Assembly: GCA_031769625.1 (NCBI GenBank)
Contig: JAUIMM010000126.1
Span: 7,340,001-7,404,000, forward strand
DNA: 64,000 bases
Direction of reading: 5' to 3'
Source of the DNA: Taudactylus pleione
Lineage: Eukaryota > Chordata > Amphibia > Anura > Myobatrachidae
Shown here in pieces: positions 1 to 10,761 of the stretch (positions are counted from its first letter, which is position 1; every line of letters starts with the position of its first letter). The notes under the pieces are model-generated. The model saw only the letters and a list, made by a program, of their open reading frames with translations. It was not told where the DNA came from and ran no database searches. The position numbers and the translations under genes are program-made.

Positions 1-148
1 ACCTTTTTGAAGGTATTCTGGAATTAAGAAGCACTGGTGTAACATGCCATCTTCAACTAGAGACTGCCATTGATAAGTATATGTTTTATACTTTTTCTAC
101 TTTATATTATTTTGTCTTGCTAAATAAATGAACTACTTGTAAAAAATT

Positions 149-152
<4 letters not shown>
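1..152. other. unclassified AT-rich sequence
   Basis: No reading frame, terminal repeat or recognisable family is visible. The stretch ends in an A/T run leading into the TA microsatellite. Confidence 0.3.

Positions 153-207
<55 letters not shown>
153..207. repeat. (TA)n microsatellite
   Basis: Uninterrupted alternating T and A for about 54 bases, following a short T run. Confidence 0.95.
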
Positions 208-209
<2 letters not shown>

Positions 210-490
210 GGGGTGACTGTGGACGTGGTGTCGTCACGTGCCGGTACCGGTGTTTGGAGACGCTACCAGGAGTCTGGATGGTCTTGTGAGACATTGATGC
301 TGTATTGGTACAGAACCATCAGGTCAGCAAACATCAGTGTCTAAATCGATTGTGTGATCTGCAGTATTCCTAGATGTATGTGAGCTAGCTTTTATGAGTA
401 AACTTGTTTTTATACTATACTATCCTCTTTTGTTTGTGCGTATGTGTGTGTATATGTATGTGTGTATATGTATATATATATATATATTTA
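208..490. other. unclassified spacer with (TG/TA) microsatellite
   Basis: No gene is visible. From about 436 to 490 the sequence becomes a mixed TG/TATA simple repeat, and the mariner inserted at its end. Confidence 0.4.
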
Positions 491-690
491 CACACACGAG
501 GGTGAGTAAAGAATTTTAATCAACTTTCAGAAAAACAAATCATTTTTTGACGTAATCTACCTGCTTTTCAATACACTCTGTCCATCTGACTGCAAGCTTT
601 TATATTCCCTCATTAAAAATTTTCAGGCTGAGCTGCAAGCCACGAATGCACTGCTGTCTTCACCTCCATCAGATGTGAATCTTCGTCCTC

Positions 691-900
691 TTAGGCTTCT
701 TTGAGGGGACCAAACAGGTGATAGTCAGATGGAGCAGATAAGGACTTTAGGGAGGATACTTTAATAACAAGTTTTTGGAAAGTGTCGACAGTATGAACAG
801 CGGTGTGTGGACGTGCATTGTCATGCAACAACACAACACCCTTGGATAGCAGTCCTCTGCGTTTTGTTTGAATTTTAGGCTTCAGCTCTTCAGAGAGCAT
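691..900 (-). pseudogene. mariner transposase, C-terminal fragment
   Basis: This minus-strand frame contains 'LLHDNARPHTA' and 'APSDYHLFGPLKEA'. These are the mariner C-terminal catalytic blocks: the DNARPH aspartate region and a block equivalent to the SPDLAPSDYHLF motif, here altered to 'SLSAPSDYHLF'. It lies downstream of the N-terminal fragment on the same strand, and the connecting catalytic middle is deleted. Together with the terminal repeats this makes the copy a non-autonomous relic that could only have moved with a transposase supplied in trans. Confidence 0.85.
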
Positions 901-981
901 CTCACTGTAATGACTTGTAACTGTCTTGGGTTGTTAAATAGGCAGCCATGGCTGATTTGCAACATAATTCACTGTCACTCG

Positions 982-1290
982 TCATTCCAACAGAATCAGT
1001 TCACGTGCACACTCAATGTTCTCATCAGCCATGGACGTGCGTCTGGCTCCTTCATGTCTGACACTTGTACGACCTTTTCTGAACTTCTCTATCCATTCAC
1101 ACACACTTCGTCGAAACAAAACGCTGTCTCCACACTGTGCACAAAGTCTTCGATAAATATCAGCACCAAACACACCCTCAGACCACAAAAAACAAATCAC
1201 TGCACCCTGCTCTTCTGTCGTGCAAATCACAAGTGGGGTAGCCAATTTTTCTTGCACTGACGTTACACGTTCAAAACTGCACAACAGTGA
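982..1290 (-). pseudogene. mariner transposase, N-terminal fragment
   Basis: On the minus strand this frame encodes the mariner helix-turn-helix DNA-binding half. Diagnostic blocks are 'VICFLWSEGVFGADIYRRL', 'RRSVCEWIEKFRKGRTSV' and 'DENIECARELIL', which match the usual order of mariner-family paired helix-turn-helix domains. The protein would bind the terminal repeats. The frame runs into a stop just after this domain. The segment with the first two catalytic aspartates is absent, so no active enzyme can be made. The minus-strand codons upstream of 1290 read through the terminal repeat and are probably non-coding. Confidence 0.82.
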
Positions 1291-1848
1291 CTGGGAACAC
1301 AGCGACCTAATACGTAAGCGTTGATAAGACAGTGTGGCCAACAGAAGTTTTAATATAACTGGAGTGCGGATCATTTTTGAGTCGCCCTCGTGTGTGTGTG
1401 TAAAGTACTCCCACGACCCAGACACCGTCCCTGCGAAGGGTTTTGCGCGTCTGGATTGTTCCTCTTACCCTCCACGTGTACTTGAGACGCTTAGGGTCCA
1501 CTACCTGTGCGCTGCTGTAGCTGTTGGTCTCAGGAGGGTTTGGGTCAGTCTCCCTGTATACCTCCCATGGTTAAGGTATATACTGTATGGTGCTCTATAT
1601 CCTACCATTCCTGGCGTTTGTGTAGTTGATTTAGAGTCGATTGTAATTATATTACAAATGCATAGTATGTGACTGTTTGCTAGCTGCTGTATTGACACTG
1701 TCTTTTATTTCTGTCTATCAATTATAACTATCACTGTTTTTTATCTCCAACCTCTTGGGCTGGAGGGTTTTTTTTTTTTTAAGTACTTCACATTCATTAA
1801 GATTTTGTGAAGGCTGTTACATATCATTGCATTTATTACCTTTATTGA

Positions 1849-3309
1849 AATTGTCAAAAGAAAATTGGAAACAGGAGGGGGAGCCCCCTTTGCTGGTTTC
1901 ATGTATATCATGTATGTTTGTCCCCTCAGGACTTAAAAGGATGGTTTGTGTGTTGTCTGTTATAAAGAGCCACTTCACCAGTCCAGTTTACCTGTCCCTG
2001 GGCAAAAAGCCATCTTGGGTATCCTATGTCCCAGGTAATGAAGCAGTTTGTGGATCATATGGCTGCTCCCACAATCCCTCCATGAATTGGGGTGTCCACA
2101 GTGTGCTATGTTTGCACCTCCTATGCATCCTTCCTGGAAGGGTGTTTATGGCCATTCTTCTCCGAGTATGGCACCATCTAATGTTGAAAGCAGACCGGTA
2201 GTTACAGTACTAAGGTGCCTAAGCACAAGTTATCTTTTAATCAGTCTGCCCAACATATGGATTCAGACGCATCGTCAGAGGATGCGCAGGGTTCCTCTCC
2301 AGGGTCTAGCTCGGGGGAGGAGGACCATCCGTCCACAGTTGATGATCCTTCTTTGGTGAGGGCAGTTAAATCAATCCTAGATATTCAGGAGGATGAACCA
2401 GCTCATAGTAAGAAGGCTCCAGTGTTTACTTACCACCGGAAGGTAGCCAAAACGGAGTTTCCTGTATCTGAACAATTCACTGAGCTTATTTATGGATGAG
2501 TCATGGGATAACCCGGACAAAGTGCTTTTTATGTGAATAAAATAACATTGTTGTAGCCTTTCCCTACTAAGTGGGAGGTACCTCCTTCTGCGGTTGCTCA
2601 TGTGACGCATTTAATCAGAAATGCTACATTGCCTATTCCATCAGCATCTTCTCTGAAGGATTCCACAGATAGAAAAATTGAAGCATGTCTTCAGGCAATA
2701 TTTTCATCATCTGGAGCTGTTATTCTTCCAGCTATGGCTGTGGAGCCTGGGTAGCCAAAGCTGTTGAAGAATGGTTGGGGACATTGGAAGATTCTCTACC
2801 AGATGCTACCAGAGAACAGATGATTTATATCTCCCACATACAGGAAGCGGGTTCCTATCTTTGAGGAGCTGCAATAGATGCTGGAATTTTGCTATTGGGG
2901 AATGCTAAAACTGTGGCAGGGATATGTAGTCCCACAGCAGCTGGAGTGCCAAGGTTCTCACCACCACTGTTCTAAGGCATCAGCAACTTCAATAGTGGCA
3001 CAAAGGGCCCTTTAGTTGAGATCCTGGAAGGCTGATACAGGATCAAAGAAGGCGCTGGAAGAAGGTACTTTTTGGAGTTCAGTTGGATAAAATAATAGCT
3101 ACTGTGGCTGCTTCAAAGTTAGCAGGTCTGCCATCTACGGCAACTATAAAGTCTAGGCAGGTTTCTTTTTGGTCCTTCCGTCCACAGGGGCGAGCAAGGG
3201 AACAGTCTTCCTCTAAGCAGACTAGTTTTCGCAAGACAAGGCGACAAACTAATAGGTCTGACCTGGCAAGACGTCCAGCTTCTGAACCGGACGACAAACC
3301 CTCGGCCTG
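1849..3309 (+). pseudogene. DIRS copy A ORF1 (gag-like), broken
   Basis: This region aligns base by base with ORF1 of D' (47425 onward), but the start codon position reads TTG and the frame is shifted several times. Intact stretches include 2215-2499, which has an acidic Ser-rich segment ('SSPGSSSGEEDHPS') followed by 'RAVKSILDIQEDEPA', and 3083-3309, a basic Arg/Ser/Gln-rich tail. An acidic N-terminal half and basic C-terminal half are compatible with a nucleic-acid-packaging Gag role, as expected for DIRS ORF1. The N-terminal zinc-ribbon-like cysteines seen in C, D and D' are destroyed here. Confidence 0.62.
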
Positions 3310-4400
3310 ATGGGGTGGGCCTCCTCCTGGGGGATCCCAGGGTGGGAGGCCGACTTCTTCAGTTTGCGGAATTTTGGCGTCAAACGGATGCCTGGGTCCG
3401 AGAAGTGTTCTCTCAGGGGTATGCCCTCACTTTCAGGAAGCATCCTCCCCAGAAGATTTTTTTACACACATCCTCCATCAGATGCGGGCAAGGCCTTGGC
3501 CCTTCAGGAAGCCATTCACTCCCTGCTGCAGGCAGGGGCAATAGTCGCAGTTTCTGTGTCGCAATAGGGAATGCATGGTTATTCCAATCTATTCCTGGTC
3601 CTGAAACCGAATGGGGCTCATAATCCTATACTAAATCTAAAAACACTCAACCCAAGTACCCAAGTTTCGTATGGAAAATCTCCAGTCAATTATTTTGTCA
3701 ATGGAGCCGGGGGATCACATGGTTTCCCTGGACATTTAGGATGCATATTTGCATGTTCCTATTACACTATCCCACCAATAATTTTTATGGTTTGCTGTCC
3801 TTCATAACCAATTTCAGGCTCTACCCTTTGGCCTATTTACAGCTCCCCGGGTATTTACCAAAATAATCAGTCATGACGTCCTTTCTCAGGCGTCAGGGAG
3901 TCTGAATACTGCCATATCTGGACACCCTTCTGATATTGGCGCAGTCTCCAGTTGTTGTACAAAACCATCTTCAACTTACCATAGCCTGCCTACAAAAGCA
4001 CGGCTGGATCATCAATTGGAAGAAATCATCGCTTTCTCCAACACAGCAGATAGCACATCTGGAAGCTCTTCTGAATGCTCGGGCACAAAGTGTTTCTACC
4101 AGAAAACAAGATTGAGGCCTTATCATTGCAATTACACCAGTTTCTACACAAGCAAAGGGTATCCATTCTGTTAGCAATGGAGGTCCTGGGAACAATGGAA
4201 TCCACCTTTGACATGGTGCAGTGTGCTCAGTTTCATTCCAGACCTCTGCAAAAATTGATTCTCTCTAAGTGGAACGGACCGTATCATCTAAAAAGGTCCT
4301 ACAGGATCATTCTTACTCCCGAGGTTTGTCACTCCCTCCTGTGGTGGCTGAGAAAGGATCATCTGAACAAAAAGCGCCCATTCGGGATTCAAAATTAGGT
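3310..4400 (+). pseudogene. DIRS copy A reverse transcriptase, broken
   Basis: RT blocks appear across several frames: 'YSNLFLVLKPNGAHNPILNL' near 3575, 'TAPRVFTKI' near 3840, and the catalytic region near 3915, which reads LPYLDTLLILA. The YxDD box is therefore YLDT, with the second metal-binding aspartate replaced. A connection segment, 'STFDMVQCAQFHSRPLQKLI' (about 4200-4260), is well kept and is also found in copies C and D. The frame changes at least three times, so no full RT can be translated. Confidence 0.75.
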
Positions 4401-5150
4401 GCTTCTCACCAGAGATGGCAGTCTTTGCGAATGGGGGGGCAGTGACACATCATTACCTCTTTCAGGGAAGATGGACAAATCAGGAAATTCATCTGCCAAT
4501 AAACATTCTGGAACTGCGTGCAGTATACAAAGCACTTGTCATGGCACAGGACCTGCTCCAGGGCAATCCGGTCTAGATCCAGTCCAACAACGCGACTACA
4601 GTGGCCTACAGTACCTCAATTATAAGGGAGGCACGAGAAGTTACGCAGCCATGAAGTGACACAGGTTCTTATTTTGGCAGAATGTCATCTTCCGGCCATC
4701 TCTGCAATATTCATACCAGGAGTACTCAATTGGGAAGAAGACTTAAGTCATTGGGACATAGATGCCGGAGAGTGGGCTCTCCATCTGGGAGTGTTTCAGC
4801 TCCTGGTAAACAAATAAGGTCTACCAGAAATAGATCTTATTGTGTCGCAACCACAAGGTCCCCAGATACGGGTCCAGAGACCCATCAGCAACCTTTGTGG
4901 ACAAATTGGCAGTAAGATGGGACTTCAAGCTGGCGTATCTCTTTCCTCCGATTTCCTTCCTTCCAAGAGTTCATAGGAAATTCAAGCATGGAAGGTGGAA
5001 TAGTAATACTGGTGGCTCTGGCTTGGTCCAGACGTCATTGCTTTACAGACATACAGAATCTAACAATAGACAGTCTGTATCCTCTTCCTCTATGGCAGGA
5101 TCTGCTAACGCAGGGTCCCTGCCGGCATCCGGACTTACCTTGTCTGGCTT
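4399..5150 (+). pseudogene. DIRS copy A RNase H and methyltransferase-like region, broken
   Basis: RNase H signatures 'LPINILELRAVYKAL' (about 4495-4540) and a degraded DNATTVAY block (about 4590) follow the RT. After these comes the region containing 'AGEWALHLGVFQLLV' and 'KVPRYGSRDPSATFVDKLA' (about 4760-4910). In DIRS elements this position holds the Dam-like methyltransferase segment. The 'LALTTWFLS' end is readable near 5145. Frames shift repeatedly. The methyltransferase assignment rests on position in the polyprotein and resemblance between the copies, not on a visible catalytic motif. Confidence 0.6.
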
Positions 5151-6048
5151 TGACGACGTGGTTCTTGAGTCTTCCATCCTAAAAGTGAACGTTTTTTCCA
5201 GTTCTGTAATTCAAACTATGCTTAGATGTGGGCAGAGGCTTTCGTGCCCTATCGCAGAGTTTGGCATTCTTTTGGTCAATGGTGTTCCCATAGGAAGTAT
5301 GATCCTAGGGTGCTCAGTATTTCCAGGGTACTGGCTTTTCTACAGGCTGATTTAGATTTGCCACTTTAAGACATAGGCGTATCTATAATGAGGTGGCCCA
5401 TGTCGGAGACTGCACACGGGCCCCTCCTCTCTAGAAACTCCCCTGCTTTTAGAGTACAGGTTTCTGCACTGTCAGTCTGGTTCCAGAGGAAGATTGCCTC
5501 ATTACCAGATGGCAGAATTTTTTTTCAAGGAGTTCTGCAAGTTCAGCCTCCTTTTGTTCTACCGGTAGCACCGTGGGATTTGTCTTTGGTTTATAAAGGG
5601 CTACAAACCCCCCCATTTGAACCTCTGGACTCTGTAGATTTGAAATGGTTGACAGCGAAGACACTTTTTCTCCTCGCTATCTCTTCTGCACGCAGTGTCT
5701 GATTTGGAAGCGCTTTCTTGTCGCTCCACATTTTTTTTTTCACCTGGATAAAGCTGTTCTTCGTACAAGGGAGGGTTACCTTCCTAAGGTAATGTCTCTT
5801 TTTCATGTGAATGAAGAAATTGTAGTTCCAGCTTTTCAGGCTCTAGCTTTTTCTGTAGGTGAAGCCTCCCTGCATGTAGTTCGTGCTCTCCTTATGTGGA
5901 GCGTACAAACTCTGTTTAAAAACTCAGATGCTCTTTTTGTGTTGTATGGTTTTCACAAACGAGGATGGCCAGCTAATAAGCAGACTCTGGCAAAATGGCT
6001 ACGCATGACTATTTCTCATCTTTCCTTCTCCTGCCTTGAGGCTTTTTA
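5150..6048 (+). pseudogene. DIRS copy A tyrosine recombinase, C-terminally deleted
   Basis: The recombinase core is readable in pieces: 'VSALSVWFQRKIASLPDGRI' (about 5460), 'WLTAKTLFLLAISSARSV' (about 5648-5702), which carries the first catalytic Arg region, and 'FHKRGWPANKQTLAKWLRMT' (about 5952-6010). The reading frame then runs into 3' untranslated sequence and ends at 6048. The HxxR box and the nucleophilic Tyr are deleted, so the enzyme cannot cleave or rejoin DNA. The role would have been integration of circular DIRS DNA without a DDE integrase. Confidence 0.72.
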
Positions 6049-6211
6049 AACTGAAGGCCTGTGGCTAGGGGCGGGGTATATATGGAAGAGGACTCAAGGC
6101 ATCCTAGGAGCTGAAGCTTTAACTGTTTGGTGCCTGGATCTCTCCAACCATAATATCTCAAGATATCAATGCGGACCTCGAAGAAAAGGAGTTATCTAGG
6201 TAAGTCTACCA

Positions 6212-6239
6212 TTTTTTTTTTTTTTTTTTTTTTTTTTAC
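6212..6239. repeat. poly(T) tract at the junction of two DIRS copies
   Basis: About 27 T residues separate the truncated right end of copy A from a DIRS fragment that begins in the middle of a recombinase gene. Confidence 0.85.
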
Positions 6240-6930
6240 AGGTGGGTCTTGTGTTGGGCTTAAGTCTCCTTGAAGGTAAAGATTCAGCTGTCTATTTATT
6301 TTCAGCAAAGATTGGCCCTTATTCCAGAAGTAAAGACTTTTATTTGCAGGGTATATTACACATACAGCCGCTTGTCCAGTTTACACCTTTTGAGTTTCTT
6401 GGAAATTCGCTTTTCTTAGCCATTTCATCAGCTCGAAGGTTGTCAGAGTTGGGAGCTTTATCTTGCAATCCTTTCTTAGTTATCCATGAAAATAGGGTAG
6501 TATTATGTACTCTCCCTTTTTGCCAACCTAAGGTGGTAGCTTTTCATCGTAATCAAAACATTTTTTGTACAATACTTCACTAAATCTAGCAAGACAGTTG
6601 ATTACAGACAATTGTCTGTAAGATCCGGTTAGCGTATTAAGAATATAACTGTAGAGGGCTGTCAGTATAAGGATGACCGTTTATTCATTCTTTATGATGC
6701 CAGGAAAAGGGGTTGGCCAGCATCAAAGCAGATTACAGCCAGATGGATTACGGCTACAATTAAGCAGGCATATGGGGGGCTGAAAGGCCTGTTCAGGATT
6801 TTTGCTCATTCCAATAGTTTCATGGGCGGCGTGGTGTCCATGGAGCAGTTACATAGAGCAGCTACATGGTCCTCTGTTCATACATTCCTCAAATTTTAAA
6901 TATTTCTTGACTTTGCGTCCAGAGATGCTA
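6240..6930 (+). pseudogene. tyrosine recombinase of DIRS copy F, catalytic Tyr codon lost
   Basis: A clean frame at 6242-6583 reads 'LFLAISSARRLSELGALSCN', the recombinase block with the first catalytic Arg. After frameshifts, 'DARKRGWPASKQITARW' and 'HRAATWSSVHTFLKF' follow at about 6690-6895. The codon directly after HTFLKF is TAA, where copies C and D have a Tyr codon (FLRFYAF and FLRYYAF). The HxxR box is also altered (HSNS in place of HSTR). The protein is therefore both truncated and catalytically dead. Confidence 0.75.
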
Positions 6931-7295
6931 TTTTTGGACGTAAAGTATGTTCTGATAAAACTGAGCTAACCCTCCTATAGAGGCAGCTATTGTACATCTA
7001 CTTGGAGAAGTGTCCCCCAGATGAAATAAAGATTTAAAACTCTTTCGTACCAAAAATCTTGTTGGTCTCTTTCAGAGTTCATCTTGGGGACTCTTCGATC
7101 CCTCCCTTGTTGGTTGTGTGAATGAATAGGATGCAATCCTGTCCTTGTAGTGGAGGAGCTTTATACTCTAAAACATTAACTCTTTAAGTGATGGCTCCTT
7201 AACCCTCACTATACCCCATGGTCAAGAAGTGTCCCCCAGATGAACTCACAGAAAGAGATTTAACTGGTATGTATAAAAAAATCTTTTTTCTGATT
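6240..7295 (+). mobile_element. DIRS fragment copy F (family beta-like): recombinase, ICR and right terminus
   Basis: This is the 3' third of a DIRS element of a different family from copy A. After the recombinase relic come an internal complementary region at about 7008-7112 and a right terminus at about 7225-7290. The ICR contains GTGTCCCCCAGATGAA and, inverted, AGAGTTCATCTTGGGG. The right terminus contains GTGTCCCCCAGATGAACTC and AGAAAGAGATTTAAC. The second half of the ICR is approximately the reverse complement of the right terminus, as DIRS biology predicts. Confidence 0.72.
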
Positions 7296-8016
7296 TCAAA
7301 TGGTCCCAAATGGACCTCAATAATGGGTAATGGGACAAGCGGACATCTATAATGTAGCCTGGATGCATGGTACTGACACGCAGAGCAGGATACACAGTAT
7401 TCAGGTACATCTTTATGGAACCCTGGTCAGAAAAACCACTGCAATATTCTGTCAGGTGTTTTTTTTTTTTTTTCTTTTCTTTTTTACCCCTAGATGTCCT
7501 GCTGTTATGCGACCTTGAGACAGGTTTAACACCATTCTCCTATATGCCTTAGAAACTATCAATTGTACAACAATATTGTCTTTTTTTGGACATTTGCTAC
7601 AACAAATCTTGACGAGTGCCCATGTGGGGGTATGACAACCTATGATCAGTCTCTTCTGGGTCTCCATCAACCACTTTTGCATTCTCTAACCTTTACCAGA
7701 GTAGGGTCTTTATTCTGTTCTGAAGCAAAAAAAAAAAAAAAAATACCCCCCCCCCCCGAGAACCTTTCCAGTGTTTTTGTCACTCTGTGTGTGCATATAA
7801 ATGTGTGTGTGTATTGTAACAAGATCAGGTCAATGGATGCCAACTCCTGGTGTAAACTGTAGCACTTCTCTTGCAAAAGCCAAGTACTTGCACACCAGTC
7901 CAGAGCATTGGTAGAAGTAATCACAGCTAGTTTTGTTTTGCAGCACAAAATAACCACAATATAAAAATAAATCCGGCAGTCATAATCACGGCATGCAGGT
8001 TAACAGCACTCCTAAT
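7296..8016. other. non-coding spacer with homopolymer runs
   Basis: No supported gene. A T-rich tract at 7459-7485 and an A17 plus C13 block at 7728-7757 are the only structure noted. Confidence 0.4.
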
Positions 8017-8228
8017 GCGGGCGCCAGAATCCCGACACCAGTATCCCAACCTCAGGCATCCCTATAAGTGTGGTTGGGGGGGGGTTAGGGAAAGTAAGGT
8101 TTATGCTGGGGCGGGATGGCACTGGGGGGGAGGGTTAGGGAGAGGGATAGGATTAGGATACCCACTGACAGGTGTATGTATCCTAACCCTGTAGAGTTAC
8201 CGGTGTCGGGATTCTGATCGCCGGCGTC
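8017..8228. mobile_element. palindromic MITE with internal G-rich TTAGGG-like tract
   Basis: The left end GCGCCAGAATCCCGACACC and the right end (reverse complement ATCAGAATCCCGACACCGG) form imperfect terminal inverted repeats of about 28 bp. The interior is G-rich with repeated GGTTAGGG. No coding capacity. A related G-rich interior occurs at 31990-32620. Confidence 0.6.
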
Positions 8229-8364
8229 ACGTACATATATATTCGCAGATTTTGTTTTCATTTTTTATTTTTTTTTTGGAGCCTGCTGAGGTTCCAACAA
8301 ATACCTGATAATAGCTGCAGCTGTACTGACTTCGGGGCAGTGATGCGTTTGATTAGGAGTATTA

Positions 8365-8460
8365 ACTGTGAAGGCTTTATTTTATTTATTTTTTTATACT
8401 GGACACATTACACAGTACTTTACAGAGAATATTTGGAATTCACATCAGTTGTTAAAATTA
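8365..8460 (-). mobile_element. L2/CR1-like LINE 3' tail, minus strand
   Basis: Read on the minus strand, the segment contains ACTGATGTGAATTCC and AATATTCTCTGTAAAGTACTG. These match the + strand tail at 48518-48560 (ACTGATGTGAATGAAC, AATATTCTCTGTAAAGTGCTG). It is a short 5'-truncated retrotransposon end. Confidence 0.6.
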
Positions 8461-9000
8461 TTTGTGTTGTAAGAGCACATATTTTTAGTACAGTAGCTTA
8501 TATGTCTGTTTCTTTGTAGAAGGAAGCACATCGCCTTCATGGTTCAGGCACACCTATATACTGTAAAAATATGAAATATATATCGAAAATAAGTCAAATA
8601 AGAAAAATAATGCCCAGCCCAAACTCCTGGACCTAGAAACATGAGAATCGTGTAATATATTCCTTCCATGATGTAGGCAGCCACTAAGCAGGGATTTTTC
8701 AAAACTCTACTCCTAAGGGGGTGAAAAGGGCTAAAATGTTTCCTTCCCTCTGAAATGTCCTGACAGATTCTCATGGCTGCAGCACAGCTCAATATTCAAA
8801 TAAGGGAGGCACAACAACTGTCACCCCAACTGCTGCCAAACATCACTGGCAGTTGGTGTGGCTCCCCTATTTGAATTTTGGACTCTGCTGCAGCCCCACC
8901 TCTGGAGCAGCCGCTGGCCGTATAATCCTGATGCAGCTTATAAGGCAGACATCACTGCAAAGGGGTAAAATGTGTTTTCACATGTGTGCTCTTACGCCAA
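8461..9000. other. non-coding, no recognised feature
   Basis: No gene or repeat family could be supported. Short frames on both strands lack any conserved motif. Confidence 0.35.
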
Positions 9001-9400
9001 AGGTGAGGGAGGGTAATGAGTTACTACAGGTGTGAGGGAGGTGAATTTCAAATGTGTTAAAACACTGCAAGGGAGATTAATGTGTTAGTACACAGGTGAG
9101 GGAGGGTAATGTTCTAAGCTTCCGATCCACATATTGTGTGTACTGGTTATGTCGGCGACATTGCCGTCGGATCTGCATGCAGGAGCGATATTGGCGGCAG
9201 AATGGCCCTCGCTGTTGCTCCCCGGCATCGGCAAGTGTGTACGCACTTAGTGATGCCTGTCTAGTGTGTACCGAACTAGTTAACGACGGGACCAGGCAGG
9301 GTGCAGTCTAGTGTGTACTGGCCTTTACTATAGCTGTGAGGAAGGGGATGCATTACTATAGAGGTGAAGGATTAATTTGTTACTGGAGTGGTGAGATGGA
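9000..9400. repeat. degenerate GTGAGGGAGGGTAATG tandem repeat split by a MITE
   Basis: Copies of GTGAGGGAGGGTAATG followed by a short TTACTA-type spacer recur at about 9003, 9034, 9093 and, degraded, at 9340 and 9365. The block 9109-9327 interrupts the series. It contains several GTGTGTAC motifs and looks like an inserted foldback element. Confidence 0.5.
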
Positions 9401-9626
9401 AATGGAAACAGTAAATATCGAAGGTCTACCCAGGTGAAACCGGGTACATTAGCTAGTTTAAAATTTTTAACCGCCTTGCTTAAAAATCTAGAACCTACCA
9501 GCGCAGCTAACTTTTTGCTATTAAAGTGCATGTAGGGATGCTGTAGTTGTACCTTTTGAAACCTTTCTGTGTGTATGTATTTATTTTGGCTAGTATTCCA
9601 TATAAGGAATTTAAATACGCACAATG

Positions 9627-10050
9627 GGTCTGATTCAGAGATGGACGAATTTGCAAAGCCGCACACAAGGGGCTGCACAGTTCTGTCCAGCTCAGAAGCA
9701 AATACAGAAGTTGGTGTCAGACACCACCTTGTTGCATTTGCGATCACAGCAATTCGGCAGACGTCGCAGTCAGATGTGACCGAAGGTTGCTCCTTTGGTC
9801 AGGCTGCAGTAGCTGACGTTTTCTGCAGCCTAAATGGGTGCTGGTCACTTCAGAGGCCAGGAATTTGCGTCTACCAACGCAGATGCTGGCCTCGTTCCTC
9901 CTGGAAAATGGGGTGAAACGTCCCCATTTCAGGGAACAGTGACCAGGAATGTCCTTGCTCCGTTTCCCAAATGCCGCAGCATATCAATCATGCGGCTTGG
10001 GGGGAGGTCTGTGCACATATGCAGAGCTTGTCCTGTGCTGACCCCTCAAT
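9627..10050. mobile_element. probable MITE of the GGGTCTGATTCAGAG group
   Basis: It starts with GGGTCTGATTCAGAGATG, related to the ends of the elements at 29751 and 45122, and is followed by GC-rich sequence with alternating CGCA/TGCG words. The right end is not resolved. No coding capacity. Confidence 0.4.
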
Positions 10051-10480
10051 AACGCAGGATGTACATGTATGCAGGTAACTAGAGAAGCAGTCCAATACAT
10101 GACACGCACCTTTTATGCAGTTACAGGAAGCTGGTGCAGATGCTCTGTGAGTGCATATAACAGTCAGATACAGGTGCACTAGAATGCAAGTCACTGATAA
10201 CAACCAAATGTAAATGCACTGTAGAAATGCAGGTTACTAATGGCAGAGACAGATGTACTTTTGAAATGCAGTGCTCTTGCCGTCTATTGGTCAGACAGGT
10301 CATGTGAGCATACCTCCCGGATTCTGATAGGCTGATAGTCACATGAATGAATCCAAGCCTCCGCAGGTACTATCAGATGGGATTGCCAGGCTCACATGGA
10401 CATGTGCCAACCAGAGTCTCAGGAACAACAGGCGCGACCAGCAGTGGCATGGATGGCGATGACAGAATTGGTTGATAATG

Positions 10481-10761
10481 TAAAGCTTGATACACACCTC
10501 AGCAATATGCCGACCCAGTGACGAGGCAAAGCGATGCAACAATATATTGCATTGCTGTACACACTGAACGATCTGCTGTATGACAGCGCCATATATCGTT
10601 ACATGCTTAACGTAATGTTTGTAGCATCGTCCCATCTGATGCAGCACCCAATTCATTATGTGAATTGGGTAGACTTGGGGGTACACACTAGAAGATTGAC
10701 TGTGCGATCCATTGCAGATTGCAAGAACTACCAATGTATCATATAGTGTGTACCCAGCTTA
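10481..10761. mobile_element. MITE with GTACACACTA-type inverted ends
   Basis: The left end AAGCTTGATACACACCTCA and the right end (reverse complement TAAGCTGGGTACACACTAT) form imperfect terminal inverted repeats. The interior has no reading frame of note. Confidence 0.55.

Larger units (their letters stand above)
491..1400 (-). mobile_element. mariner element, internally deleted
   Basis: Both ends carry the mariner-type inverted repeat: CACACACGAGGGTGAGT on the left, and the reverse complement of CGCCCTCGTGTGTGTGTG on the right. A TA dinucleotide flanks each end (489-490 and 1401-1402), the classic mariner target duplication. The element is only about 910 bp, whereas full-length mariners are about 1.3 kb, so roughly 0.4 kb is missing from the middle of the transposase. 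It lies at the left edge of DIRS copy A and may have cut off or replaced that element's left end. Confidence 0.88.
1403..6211 (+). mobile_element. DIRS retrotransposon copy A (family alpha), decayed
   Basis: This tyrosine-recombinase retrotransposon has an ORF1 relic, RT, RNase H, a methyltransferase-like tail, and recombinase. The left terminus is missing; the element begins directly beside the mariner. Its 5' untranslated region from about 1530 matches copy D' near 47130-47300. The right terminus (about 6100-6211) is the reverse complement of the D' left terminus near 46482-46600, sharing the block GTTTGGTGCCTGGATC. The end of the recombinase and the ICR are missing: sequence jumps from the recombinase near 6015 to the 3' untranslated region. 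It stops in a T run at 6211. All reading frames carry stops and frameshifts. Confidence 0.8.

Noticed and set aside
868..1260. A 130-codon plus-strand frame
   Set aside because: It is antisense to the mariner transposase fragments, which carry the recognisable motifs on the minus strand.
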